Shown: piece by piece, positions 25,301 to 39,200 of the stretch
How the letters are laid out: every line of letters starts with the position of its first letter
Numbering within the stretch: position 1 is the first letter of the stretch
Assembly: GCA_004794785.1 (NCBI GenBank)
Contig: SJOL01009403.1
Location: forward strand, 784,304-848,303
Source of the DNA: Opisthorchis felineus
Taxonomy: Eukaryota > Platyhelminthes > Trematoda > Opisthorchiida > Opisthorchiidae
Length of the DNA: 64,000 bases
Direction: 5' to 3'
The notes under the pieces: model-generated
Databases searched by the model: none
What the model was told of the DNA's origin: nothing
What the model saw: only the letters and a program-made list of their open reading frames with translations
Position numbers and translations under genes: made by a program

Positions 25301-28300
25301 TCTGAAAGGGGTTCCATATATAGTAGAAGAGCGAAGAATTTATATGTCCTCCATGATGTAAACCCAGTAACCACTTGGTAAACACATTTTTCTTAGTGTG
25401 TTTGGTGAGAAAACTAAGTGGTGGTGTAATACAAGGTGGCCATTTGCACGAATTTTGCGTTCTGGATTCTTCTGAAGGAAATGTGTGCAACGGTCAAATT
25501 TAAAGCAGTGTTCTCCGGGACGTGAGAGTGTCTGCGCATACCTAAACACAGGGCTGGAATGTAGTGATCTTAGTCAAAGTGCCAACCGATTTGTGAGACT
25601 GTTGCTTACACAGATATATAAAACATCATAGGAGTAAATTTCACCTCAGAAGTTTGTGTTTGGTCGTATACCGTAAGTAACAAAAACAAAAGCCATTGCT
25701 TGCACGAACGTAGTAATCAGATATTCTTGTGCATGGAACGTTCGCCGGATAGCTATTTGTGATTAGAGATCCGAAGGTCAATCTCGGATGTTTTTCTTAA
25801 TGCCGAGTTATCCTCATCACGTTGTTCCAAAAGGTTAGTTAAGTCAAAATATCATTTATCCTGCTCAACTGAGAACTCTGTTAGAATTATTTTGATAAGT
25901 CTGTTGTGGAGTCAAGATACGAGTTGAAGAGCCAGACAAAGTTAGGGCTCGTCTGCATAATTCGTATTCGAGTAGTGTTTCGGCTCATTGTGTTTATCGA
26001 AGAAAAAGACAATAACGAAAAAACACAATAACTCCAAGGAATTACAGAGTCCGCGAATGTTTTCCTAGGGAGAAACATATCTTTTGACTCCAACCATCCC
26101 GATTCATCCACAGACAGCTCACAACGTGAAGACGGAATATACTTGTCGGATTCTTTCAGACAGACTTTGGTAGTGTGGAAGTTACGAGACCCGAAAATTC
26201 TCTCTCCTGAGGTGGTTACTTTGGTTTATGATCAGCAAAGTGCAAAACACGTAGGCTCGTTTTGCACACTTAGCACGGCACGAAAGTGGTGTAGATTATC
26301 GATCATTCAGGTTATTGGAAATATATGATAACTTAACCTAGAGAAAGCCCTCCTAGCTTACGTTGGTCATGTCCAAGAAGTTGCGTAGGTGTATAATGCT
26401 AACCCTGAATTCGAAAATGATCTGGTATTTACCCTGATTCGTTCGACTAACGGTTCAACTTTTTGCACAGTTGAACGGTCCTATTCCTTATAACAGCAAG
26501 TTGTCCGGGTTCATCCACCCGAACGGATAAGTTCCTTTGCTAAATTTTCAGCGATTGAATCTTGCCCAAGACTGGTATAATGCACATTGTCCTCTGCTCT
26601 CAGTAGAGAAAACCGCCGGGACGTAGACCTGTGTTTTTCAATACAACTTTGTGGGAATAAGTAATGTAGCTGATCAGTGGTTAAGCGGAATGAGACCGGC
26701 CAGAATTACTGAAGGAATCCACCCAGAGCATTTTTTATCCTCCTGAAATCTAATATTCCGACCCGTGTGGTAACTCACTGATTGTCAGAATAGGCCTCTC
26801 CACTGTGAAAGGACATCTTACCGACTGGTCAGCTAAGAATTAGTTAGAATTCCACCTCTGCTTTCTGGCATGGATGCAGTTTACTGATCTTTCAAAGACA
26901 TTTTGAGGTCTTTCATTTGGTGAAACGGTCTAACGAAGTCAATTCTTCATCACTTCATCTTTTTGGCACAGCCAATCCTTTTCCTTAGTTATATGCATTT
27001 TCCAGTTCATCGCAGCGCAACTCATGCGGCAATCGTTTAGTGTCAAAAACTATTTTTCTGTGATATTTCAAGGTTTGATCAACTGACAGCAGTGAATCCC
27101 ACTTCACGCAAGAGGCAGGCATGAACTTGACATGCAGTCAGCCTATCGCTCACATTGGGAAAACGGATAGGTCAGGTTTTTCCTCTGACTACAGGGAACC
27201 CGTTAAAACAGTACCAGACACCTAAGTACTCAGCAGTTGCCTCGCCCGACCGCTGTGTTCTGAAGTAGAATCTTTATACGCGTCACTACTATTTAGTTTC
27301 CTCATACTCAGCACAAAACTGATGTCGGTGACGATTTATTCACTCTATCTCTCTGACCATCACAGAGAGTTTCTCATAAAGAATCCTAGATGGAGCTGTA
27401 TCGCTAAACAAAATTCAGGACCAACTTCCCCCGGTACCACGGAGTTGCTGAACGACCGATCCAGGATGGCCTCACGCAGTGGCTTAGCATTCGGTTGTCG
27501 TGGAGACATTGGGCATTAGTAATTGTATCCACTCCAAGGGAGGATCCTCCTGTTGGAAAGTTGGCATTGATACTAGTGTTCGCTGTGCGGCCCCAAAAAC
27601 TAAGGAAACCGACAGTCGTAGGTCACCCTTTGTTACAAAGCCTCATCATGCTGAAGTAATCGGGTAAATAAATGGGTCAGAAGCACCTAGAACACGCGGC
27701 TCTTCACTTACATATCTTACAATATTGTTTATGGGGAAAGCGGCATTTTCGATAATCTCGATTGGAAACTTCGAACTTTTTAGTTATAAATGGACTAGCT
27801 ACGGCTAGCTGTAGTTCATAACACATACCCAAAGAACAAGCATAAGCATCCAGTCATAACTTCCGAAGATGAACACTGTATTGTGGCTTACGTCAAGTTG
27901 TCGGGAAACAAACCATCAACTGATCATTCATATGGATATGTGGCAGAAAGGACGATCATACAGGTATCTTTTGTTCTTTACAATTGACAAACCACTGTAT
28001 GGTATATGAAGCCTAGTTGGCTACCTCCATCAATACTGGCTGTTTTCAAAACTTTTTCAGAGATCTGAACTTAATGAAGCACAACTAATCGCCACTCACT
28101 TCGGATTTATAGCCTATTCAGTGACCAATGCGGTCACACTCGGTGCCGCTCAACCTAACATGCACACAACCAAAAAACAAAATCTGGCCATACATGAAAC
28201 GGAACAATCGAGAAATCTAGATTGGCCCCTTGGGATGACTTAAATTAGAATGGAAGGACGACGCAATGCTGTCGGCGTTTCCCGGGAAAGGAATCAATGA

Positions 28301-30066
28301 CCATCCAAGTTATTCCAAACTAACCGAAAACAAAAAACCGAATTCAGTACCTCGCTGGAGGGGGTAGTTGTTGAGTGATCGAATAACAAGACGCCGTTAG
28401 GAGGTAGCAGGTGAATTTCTATCCGTATATTACCGTGGTTCGACGTGCTTACACATACCGGTGAAGTGATTAGTCTGGATATCGTCGACCCACTCTGAAC
28501 AGCCCTATGGATCTATGTGGCCGTTCAATTCCTGTTCGGGATAATCAGCAAAGTACACCCCATGGATCTCGAGAAAAATCGAAACCCAAATCCTCCGGAT
28601 ATGGACTCAGTACCATAAACCAATGAATAGATGTTTAACTTGGACTTGGACAATATATAACGCTTCCCATACTTGAAAAGCGCAGATTCATTGAACGTGA
28701 TCTGGTGTTTGATGGTCCCTCTATTGATGACTTCTCAAAGGAAAGTTCGTGCTGCACAGGTTCAATTTTTCTTAACATACACGCGTCGAATACATTAAAT
28801 GTGTTCGGATAAACACGACTCCACATTGATGCACTTCAAAGTTGGCAAAACAACTCAATTTGTCTAGGATATAGACGAGAGCATTAAATATGGACGATGC
28901 GAATATCGTGAACAAGGAATTGCTTTATCGACTGTGACTCCACTCATCCGTGGCAAGAAACGTTGGCCGGTGCATCCGAAACGGGTGTATGTGGCAGACA
29001 TGCTTGATGGAAACTTCCAACCAATTTGTCACGCATGATTTTTTTCCCGAATCCAGCCCAACTAGTTCCGTAATTTAGGGCAGCCGCCGAATTAAACTGA
29101 ATTACTCCGACTAAGCAATTCATGGATTTTCACAGATCGATTGATGTGCAGTGTACACGGGATTGTAAGGGGATCTGTACTCGAACGGCTGCGGAGGACA
29201 TGACAGCCAAGGTTACGTTTGTCTGACCTGCTGAAAACGAGTTTGCATGGTTTGTGCTCATCCCATCTTCGCAGACATTACTACAAACACGTCATTCGAA
29301 CAAAAATGGGGGGAAATTTACGATATTTTGCAATAAGACATCGCGCATCAACGTATATGCTGTCACGAAGTTCCATTTCACAAGTGAAACGGCAATGGAG
29401 AACGCTCAATGAACTTTTCGGATTGTAACGTTTCATGAACTGCCCCATATAGTTCAGTCGGAATGCAGCTCGACTTGCTGAGTTTGTGATACACTGGAAA
29501 TCGGGTGTAAGATGTTTGTTGTATGAGTTCCAACCACAAGTTCAAAACTGGTTCTCTGTCTATATCATCCACTGAGAGAAAAAATAAACCTTCGTCCGTC
29601 ATGTGCCTCTTGCGGATGAAACCGCTTCCTCTGGAATGCACCAAACAACAGAACGAGTCCTACAACAGGTGGTAAACCCACATTCCAGCAACCAGACTAA
29701 AGCAACCTGTTTCCAAAGCAAACAACCCTGTAGTGAATTTACGCTTGAAGCATAAGCAACCTTGGCTGTTACAACTAACGAGGATCGCCGGCAGATCATT
29801 ATGGAGTCCCAGCTTGGATGAAGTAAAGTTGCATGGTAGAAAAAAATACGAAATATATAGAAAACTGGTGCAAAATGTGGAAGTCACAGCATCAGGCAGG
29901 TGAGCAAGAGGAAGATATGTGATAAGAAGACAAATGCAGAAAAAATAAACGAAAGAAATCGGCTGCTTTTGTGAAAATTGATGGGCGTTTTCTATGTGTA
30001 CACGTAGAATTGCAACAAAAGTGAACGCGCGCGTCAAGAAGCCCAATCGCCGCCTACTACTTGTGC
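22308..30066. other. gene-free stretch downstream of the DOCK stop codon
   Basis: I see no supported gene from here to the stop codon of the minus-strand DOCK gene. The part just below 30,067 should contain the 3' UTR of that gene. No canonical minus-strand AATAAA was found in the first few hundred bases below the stop, so the cleavage site is unknown. A TA microsatellite lies at 23,300. Confidence 0.5.
23300..23342. repeat. TA-rich microsatellite
   Basis: An alternating AT run of 43 bases with two AC interruptions near its first third. Confidence 0.9.
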
Positions 30067-30280
30067 TTATTCGGTAGGCTGGTCTGTTTCATCGACCGCA
30101 TTAGTGTCCGGCACATCCGGTTGTGTTGGCTCCGGCGCTACCGTCTCAGTTTCAACTGGAAGACGAATTAAATGAGCCATTTTTCGTTTCACGTTCTCAT
30201 ACTGTTCTTCCAATGCTTGTTGGTACTCCACTTGATCCGGTCCAATTAGTTCACGATTTATACATAGGGCACGGTAAGAG
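30067..30280 (-). CDS. DOCK exon p (last coding exon, end of DHR2 and C-terminal tail)
   Basis: Acceptor TAATTATACAG, phase 2 in, stop TAA at 30067-30069. Across the junction the protein reads [20 protein letters not shown] then [20 protein letters not shown]. This keeps the exact 24-residue spacing of '[24 protein letters not shown]' in relatives. After DHR2 there is only a short acidic, Pro/Thr-rich tail ([20 protein letters not shown] and a few more residues), with no basic or PDZ-binding end visible. Confidence 0.95.
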
Positions 30281-33200
30281 CTGTATAATTATGAAACACA
30301 GAGAATGATTATGATTGTTATTATTGTGTGAGAAATGAATAATATTAGTAGCGAGGTTGTTTCTTCATTAACTGGAGAGAGCAATAATGTGAGTTGTAAA
30401 TAACTCCTCTCTGTGATCGATTCAGTGATGCGAGGAGGTTTACTAAACATACATCATTTATCATCATCCGTGTGTTCGGTTGACTAACTTTAATTAGAGT
30501 GGCTTCCTCTCGAATGTACAAATAAGCTGAAAGTGAACACGGTAACGTTTCTCTAAACACACATCAATCGGAGAGTGAAAACTACAGGCTGCCATCACAC
30601 AACCGTCATAAGTACGGCAGCAAATGTGTAAGTTGTGAAACGAATATATCCATAGTGCAAGAATGACGTTTCCCTACCTGCCCAACGTCCAGGTGGCTGA
30701 AAGCACAGAAACCGGAATCCGGGTCTTTTAATTTTCCGTTCACCTTGTTCGTCAGCACTAATGGGAGGACGCATTCCAGGAATTATTCCAGTAACACAAT
30801 TGACCTATGGAGTTTCAAACTAAGCAACTAAGCAACCCACTGATTCGACATTCCACAGCTAGCCGTACTCATACAATGGTTTGGGTAGTTCATTTACAAA
30901 CCTGAAACTCAGTTGGTGAAGACGTTCACAACCCAATTTCTTGCAGAGTTTGGGGTAGCCGCTATGGACGCCAACTGAAAGGTGGCTCAATACTATTGAA
31001 TCGGAGGCTGAAAATCTTGATCTGTTGTCTGTCTGGGGCGTCGGCCGCACAGTTACAACTGAGCGGATCTCACTGTGGATGATCAATTATGAGCGGCGGT
31101 GATACCTTACATGTTTGAAGCCGATTAATCCTCTCGTAGGAATTAGCCGCAGTAAGGTAGGTACTAGAGTAGCTGAGATCACAAAGTTGTATATTTTGAT
31201 GACGATAATTCAAATCCTTGGTTATTCCGAAATAAGTGACTAGACGATCACCATTGACCTCAAGGTGGTGCTAAAACTGGCCGGACTTTACCGGTTCATT
31301 GGATCGTCCAAACCCAGAGGGACAAGCAGGGCAGCGATATCAGTCTGGTGCATACCATGGGGAGTGATCACAAGAAACGCAAACACGGTACGTGACATGG
31401 GAAGTTCAGCGCTTTGCATATAAGGTTAAATTGCGAAATGGAAGTAAACATACTTGTCCAACATCCGTCGGAAAGACAACCGCAGACTCTCCTGTGCGTC
31501 AATATAGGCCTGGTGTGTGAGTATGTTGGACGACTGGGGTAGCTCAAACGGCTCCTCGGAGTCTGTTTCCTTCTCTGATAAAAAGGTTGTGGCGACCTCC
31601 ACTGGACCTTGATTCACTGCGGCGCCCACACATCCCTTTAATGGAACGGGAACGAGGAATAATTAATCAGGGTATAAACTAAGGGGCTTTGGCAGTCATG
31701 TGCTTTGACAGAATTAGTTGCAAGGTATCGTGGTGATGAATAGCCAAACAAGAGGATTGAGTCAACACAGCGAGTTCATATAGCTTCGACAATCTCAAAG
31801 CGGAGTTCAGGTGTGAGAGGTCAGACAGAAAAAGTGTAGTTGTGGAACCAAAAGTGCGTTACTTCCCAGAGCCATGGACCTTGTATACCTGAGAAACTGG
31901 TCCAGTTAGTTCAAGTCAAATTCTCAGAAGCACTTTATCTCCTCAAAGAAGCAAAACACAAGCTACCTTATGATAAACAGATAAAGATTAAATAGACCCA
32001 GAACTCAAAAACCCATAACTATGCTTGGTTTGTAGCGTTTTTGCAAGGAGGTTAGCGTGTTTGCCCCCCGATCTTAGTCCTTCGGATAAACATCAGATTT
32101 ATAGGTTCATCCACCGTAGCACATCCGGCTCCACACAAACCGCTTGCGTCATTATAAGCGTACGCAAGCATCCGGTAGCCTAGCCACTGTTGATAGGCAA
32201 ACCCGTATCGAATGCGCACAAACCAGTGCCCATCACAATTGAGGTTGACGCCCAAAAGACCATACTGGCCGCACATGACTGTAGGTGATCTAGATTAGAA
32301 GCAAGAAGGACTAAACGGCCCATATTACTCATGAACAAGCAGAAACTTTGTACCTGCAGGATCATCTGGAGGAATTTTATATCAATCGGGTTGGAATTCA
32401 ACGCTTCCTCGAGCTGTTGCACACGGCGGATTACATCCAGATGGGCAACTTCGATTGGCGATAGAATCCGATGTTCACAAGCGACAACGGTCAAGCGGGA
32501 TTTCACATAGGGAAAATTACGCTCTGTGGTGAGGATGACTTTACGCTGGTACTGTTCCGCAAGCGAGCCATGAACCACTCCCTTTCGAGGTGTGAATGGC
32601 ATTGAGTAGACAAAACGCTCTGTAAATGAGAAAAAACAGCTTTGGACAACAGACAACTTCGAATCAAAGCTATGGAAATCGGCAAATAAGCACACATGCG
32701 TTCATTTTGCTGCAGCGGGATATACTTACTAGTTTTCCGATCCACACATGACCTTGGACGTCATACCAACGTCACAAATGTACGTGCACTTGGAACTAAA
32801 ATTCGCGTATTCACGGGCCAAAATATGGTTTACAAAATAGTAAAATGACTACTGGTTACGATTACATACCTAGGACGTCTTTCAACGGAATTCTCAAATG
32901 CGAACCAGTGTATTCAAATTCATACATATTAACTTTTAATCCAATAGTAACCAAAGGACACATGACGTAAATAAGCTGTTTGGTGGAAAACTGTAGGGTG
33001 AGTTGGAACCTAACCTAGATCGCATCCGGTTGAATAGTAAAGACGTCTGGAAAGAGCTATGTGCCTAGTCAACACTAACTGTAAGAACGTGAGCGTTGTA
33101 TTTAGCTGACTACAACATATGACAGTTCAAGCGCCTGAGAAAATCCGACGATACGCGTTTGCTCAAATCAGAATTAACCAACACTATCACCTCAGGTACT

Positions 33201-36200
33201 CAAAGAAATGGATTGAACGAGGTTGACTTATTCCTGGGAACTTTAAATGAGAATAACGTTACTCCGGACTCGAATGTCGCAAGGTTTTTTCGATGATTGA
33301 TTTCGAAAGGTCTCAGATATATACAATAAGAGGGTACATCGTTGGTGGACAGTGCTCAAATATGTAGTTACTGACCGATTTACAGTTCTTCTGCTCTAAC
33401 GAAAGGTAAAAACACTTGGGAGAAATTTTCCGGCCATTTGATCAGAAGATAAATTGATGTCAAAAGTTTGCATCTCAGAACCACAACAGCTAAACTGCAC
33501 AAGTTAGTTGCAGTAAAGCCCACAGAATTATTTCTGCACAGGCTTCCAATAGATGCAAACGCTGCGATGTGGAATACCACATCATACAAGTAATCACTGC
33601 TTCACTGAGTATCAGGCTAATCACTGTTGCTCATTATCCCAACCCTTCGTGAAAATGGAAATGCCGAGAAGCGCTGCTTTACTGAACTGCACCAAGAAGT
33701 AGTGCTTCTTGGCTTTTGGCGTAGGTTGGCTCCGTTTACGGACGAAGGCTCTATTAAAAATTCCCGAATCTCCTAACACTACCAGCATTCTATAAGTAGC
33801 TCAGAGGAAGAGTAAAATGCACCCAATGAGTGAAAATTCCATATTAGAATTCGTTGCTCGAGAAGCCGTTCAGCACGTGTGATCACATTATGTAAATCCC
33901 GTGGCTGAAAGATGAGTGGCGCTATATTCCGTCTAAATGTGAGCTAATCACAATGCACGTCGCTGAACGGTTAAGTAATCAAACTACTAACCGGAAAGTT
34001 GCGGATTTGAGACTCACTGGAGTTTGAGGAGATGCACACTGTTGATGATTCCTAATTGGGATTAAACAGCTGTACAGTGCTTGTCGGATTTTCAGCATGG
34101 TTTGGCTTCAATTGCAGGACAAAACCTCCATTAAAATATTTATTTTTAGTGAGCGAGGCCGCGGAGTGAAAGGTGACCGAAAAAGGAGTGTACTAAGCCT
34201 GATTTATATGCAAGTTGTAGCCGTACTCACGTCAGTCACAGCAGGTTTATCGTTGTTTAGAGCCGGGTGATTGAGAAGCAAAAAACAATGTCCTACAGGG
34301 TGTGTGCTGAGTGTAGTCCCCATTGTTTTAACAGAGAATGTGCAGAGTATTCTAAAACAAACAGGATAAGTCAACCATTGTTGAAATTGAGTTGGGAGCC
34401 ACTTGAAATTCAAAACTATATGCTGATCCGGAAGACTGTCAGAATCCGGGTATGATTCACTAAAATTGTAAGAGCAGTTTGCTGAGGAATGCCTAACTGA
34501 GACTTACGTCCGGGGCAACAGCTGCGATTAAGTAATTATTGTCGGAGACAGAAAATGGTCACAAAAGCCCAAGCTGGAACCTATGTAGAATGGTCTCCCC
34601 TCGTGTCACAGAGGCCATCTTTTACACAGCGACCGACTTCACCGTTCACGCCTACTGCTACTGAAGCGGTGTATACTACTGACGGCACCCGCAAGCAATA
34701 TTCGGTCAAGCAGTTTAAAGCGCTGTCCCTACATTTGATGGACAGCTGATTTAGAAATCATTGAACCGCTTTGCATTGATTGTTCATTATTGCTTGGCAT
34801 TCAAATAACGTCCGGGAAAATTCAGGGGAAGGCTTGATGATGTTGGCTTTTTCAAAACTCTGTGAAAATAAGGTTTTCGCCTTCGTGTCTGATAGCACGT
34901 AACCGCAAGGTTTATCAATAAACGGCTCAGCACTCGAAGGCACTTTTCCTTTCACTACTACTGCCTTCTAGTAGACCGGGAACACTGAACTTGACCATAA
35001 CCTAAGATTATCCGGCAAACTGGGCACCCGTTTCAGAGAATGGGCAGACAACATCAGAACAGGTTTCAAATCTCATGCCCGTACAGCACACAGAGAGCAC
35101 TTTTGTCCCAGTGGACTATTTTCTTAAGCTATAGCTTTTCACCGTCTGGGCAACTGATCTTCTCCGACACAAAACAATATAACTAACATATACCAGAATT
35201 AAACCAGTGGACAACAGCAGCTTGTACAGGACCTGGCAGATAAATCGTCGAAACATGAGACGTTAGCGAACTAGAATGCAAATATAAACTGAGTAAAAGT
35301 ACAGTACAACTTGGTAAGAACGGTCTTACTCAGCATGTAGTTGCGTTGTGCTTCTGTGGATCTCTGACGAAGTTCGTGTTCATCAAAGTGGGGTTCCACG
35401 TAGGTAATTTGTAAATAAACCTTTGAGATGGAAGAGATAAACAATGGGTTAATCCAGAAAAGTGAAAAATAGACTACATATAGCACCGAATGCGCGATCC
35501 GCCAAGGCGAACGGCTGCCCACCCGTGGCTGGTCAGTGGTTTTGATCTAGCCGGTCAGAGATCCTCATGGAGGATCCGATAACTAAGTGCATGATATGCG
35601 CCGGACAAACACATTAGTGTGAATTTCACATAGAGGAGCGTGACTGGTCAGATTCGGTTATACGATTTTATTGGCCTTGCATACTAGTGTGATTACTAGT
35701 GTATACTACTGATGAAGCATGCAAGTAGTCTCATGTCCTGTATCCAGGCTCGGCCCACGTATCTGACGGAAGGTGAAGTTCACTATGGAAATTATGGAAC
35801 CTCTTGGCAGTTTCCGATTACAGTCCTTTATTATGCAAAGGATGTCCAGGAAAGTTCAAGAGGACGTTTGGTAATGTTCACTTTTCAAAAACTCTGCACA
35901 GATGAGATGTTTACTTTCGTGTCTAATAGCTTGTAACCGCTTGGTTCATGTTTGCTAATAAATAAGTTCGCAGCGAAGGGCTTTCCTCCTTTCACTGGGA
36001 CATCGATGACCAATCGTTTTTTTTACCGGGCCTGAGAACAGCACGTTAAAACCACCGTTTAACCTGGTAAGCATCAATGCGGAGGATGTTTCTGTGGGCT
36101 GAGGATGAATGTGCGGGTTAAACACAATGGCGATCAGTCGCCCAGAAGCAGTTCCGATTGGAAATCGTAGGATTCCAACTGCTAGTGCCTCCGAGCCCAG

Positions 36201-39200
36201 GCGAAGCAACTTTGGATTGCGTTATTTTTATGAAAGGAAGTCATTTAAGGGACACACCAATGAGGCTAAAAGACAATAGTTGTTGGTCTACTGTGCACAA
36301 GTACGACGAATCGACATCCTCGAAACATACACATGCCATGTGTCCGCCGGTGCTATGAAAAGTAAATAAGCAGGTATGTAACGAGTGAAACTGGTCACAA
36401 ATAGAGAGGATGCGGTGATGCAGATGACTGAGTGATCCAGGTACGTAATCATCAGGTTTTGGGATTTTGCGTGGTCTAGCTGTCCATACTACAAAATAAC
36501 TAAAACAGGGCTTTTGAATTCAGCAGAGCAGAAAACAAAAACTGATGAAACGGTGAAAGCATTTTCATACCATATGGCTATATATACGGATGACACTAAC
36601 GGCAACTTTGTTCAATCGGTGATGAGGCTTAACAGAGTCTCACTATTTGCAATGTCTGTGGTGATAAAATTGACGTGTTTTAGCTAGCTTTCCCTAAGCG
36701 CAGGCAAGGAGAACGATGGGGATGTGTCGCAAAATTTTACGGAGCAAGTAACCTTCTCTGAACGGTCGTCTGGATGAAGTTGATTACCGTGGCATGACTG
36801 AAGTCTAAGTTTGACATTATTGACAGGGAGACTCAGACGGGAGGTTTCCTTATACCTTCAGTACGAGAGTCAATAATTAAAGTCTACAGCCAATTTGACG
36901 TGAGTGTGTCAATCCATTCAGGCAATTACTGTCAAAAAGTACGGGAAAACCGACTGGAAAACACACCGACAATTTTACTCTACCTCGTTTCAGCGTGCGC
37001 AATAGAGGTACGCCGAAATTTTGACAATCGACACGCTCATCAAATAGGTTGTTGACGAACGACCAGGAGAATTGACATCGGCTCATTTACAAAATCTTCA
37101 GACTTCGATCATTTTAGCGCACTGTACGCAAAAGTGACAACTTGACCGAGGTTCAGCAACGCGTCCAACTAAGCCGGTTAGTCATACACAGTGGCGGGGA
37201 AAACCTGATGAAAAGGCTGAATTGGCATCGCTGTACTGTGGATGACGTAGCCAGAAAGACGCATGAGCTGAAAAACCTTCAACTTTATTCACAACTGAAG
37301 CCGAACATATAGTGGACTAAGACCTACAGAGTCAGTGCTCAGACGTCTGCCATTGGGGAAAGTAAAAACAGTTACGAAAAAGGGAATGGTCGAATAAATA
37401 TTGTGCCAGCTTAAAATTCATGGACAACTTATCTAGCTGCTCGCTAAAACGCCCAATAATCCGAAGAACAGTGTTCAGCGAATGTTGGAGAGCGGGAGAG
37501 CTATATATCGCATTTATTGATCAACTTCAGAAGAAATTACACAAATTACACACAAATGTCTGTAAAACTTTGGAGAAGCGCTAATGTTTGTTCCGCTGAG
37601 TGAAGTGCACTATGGAGGTCAAACGTGAAAAAAGTACCATTATCGTTTCAGAAGAATTTGTGAACAACCGGTGGCTTTACAGCTTTCGGTTTTGATACCA
37701 GATCTCTGTCAGGCCAAGTGAGTAGGTTACCATGTTGGCCGAGTTTTAAGATAGACGGGGAACCAATCAGCAATACCTCTTCCCATTAGCACACTAGATC
37801 AGTGTTGAATGTCAAAGATCTTGTCGGTTAGTGTAGTTGCCTAAACCTTACAGTTAATGGGTTGGAGTAATTTAAACTTATTTTTATCTTGTTTGGGTCC
37901 TTGGTCCTCTGGTTCAAAGGGCTTCAATTGTTTATTCATCTAGGATGCCACTGGTAAATTTTGTTGGTCAGTGAGGGTTTGTAAGTGCTACGGCAATTTG
38001 GGTGGGGGGGTTGAAGTTGCGTGGAATTTTTGGTCGGCCTGGTTTGCGCAATTCAGATCTAAGGTACACCTGCTGAAGACTGCTCTTTGCTGATAAACGC
38101 AAACCACCGCGCGTCAGATCGACTAATCTAGAACCTTTCTCCACAGGCTTGCTCGTTCTACGCTTTCTATTCTATTCACACTGGGAAGCTTGGCGATTTC
38201 CATCAATCAAACCGACATCCTGGTTAGGCACACTTCGGTAACTTCCGGTAACATCACTTGTTACCACTGCGGGACATAGATTATCAACGGACAAAAGTAT
38301 AGAACGAAAACAACCAGCCTCCAGTCCGCACTTTCCCCGTGGTTTAGATAGCGAACTGGTCACTTCTGGAAGGTTTCCACTCACGTTGGAGCAGGTCGAA
38401 GAGCTTCACGAGGCAACCGATCATCCAAGGAACGAAGCACATAGGCTTACCAACGATCAACTGATCTATCGCCAGCAGGTTATTTTTCATGAAGACCAGC
38501 TGACAAAATTCAGAGAGCAAACTTCCCGCATTGTCAGCTCGAGTAGAAAAGGTTGTGGCGCGCACACAAAAAACCGACTGAATGCCAGATTTAAATAAAG
38601 ATAAGGCATGCTCCAAGAACGGTCATGTGGCGCCCATTTGAGTGTGTCCAGCGTTCACCTGCGTACGTAGAACACAGTGACACACTGGCAATTCCAAAGA
38701 ATGAACAGCCCCTACGTTCCATCATTTCTAGAAGACATCGCACACACAATTCAAGTGAGTTTAACTGATGTCCGTACCGAACCGAACTCTGACCATACTT
38801 CTAGGTCTTAATTTCAAACTTCAGTTCGAAAAATAAATTTTCCCCAGGTTAAACTCCACACACAGTTCAAGCCTCCACTTATATAACGAAACTGACATTA
38901 TTCGCTGCCTATGTCCTATAGTTGTCTGTCTATCCCATACGTAATCCAGCCCATACTGACTGTAAATATTGATCAAAAGCAGAAATACAAAAAAATGATA
39001 CAAACTACAACAGTTGCTCGCAAAGACAACAAGTCTCAATAAAATGACTGGCTTGGAGCCACATGAAAACTCGTAGATGTCGCTAGTTCACTGATATGGG
39101 TGAGACCGTTAGAGTCTTCACAAGTGGTAAAAAGTAATCTATCCGTCTATCGGCGCTACTGTTAAGAAAACTGTACTACTGTTCGACCTGATGGCCTTCC

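Noticed and set aside
29660..30046. 128-codon minus-strand frame just below the DOCK stop codon
   Set aside because: It lies in the expected 3' UTR or flank, starts at TTG, and its hydrophobicity reflects T-richness on that strand.
33692..33712. Small perfect hairpin (CCAAGAAG / CTTCTTGG)
   Set aside because: An eight-base stem in intron DNA is common by chance, and no terminator role is expected in a eukaryote.
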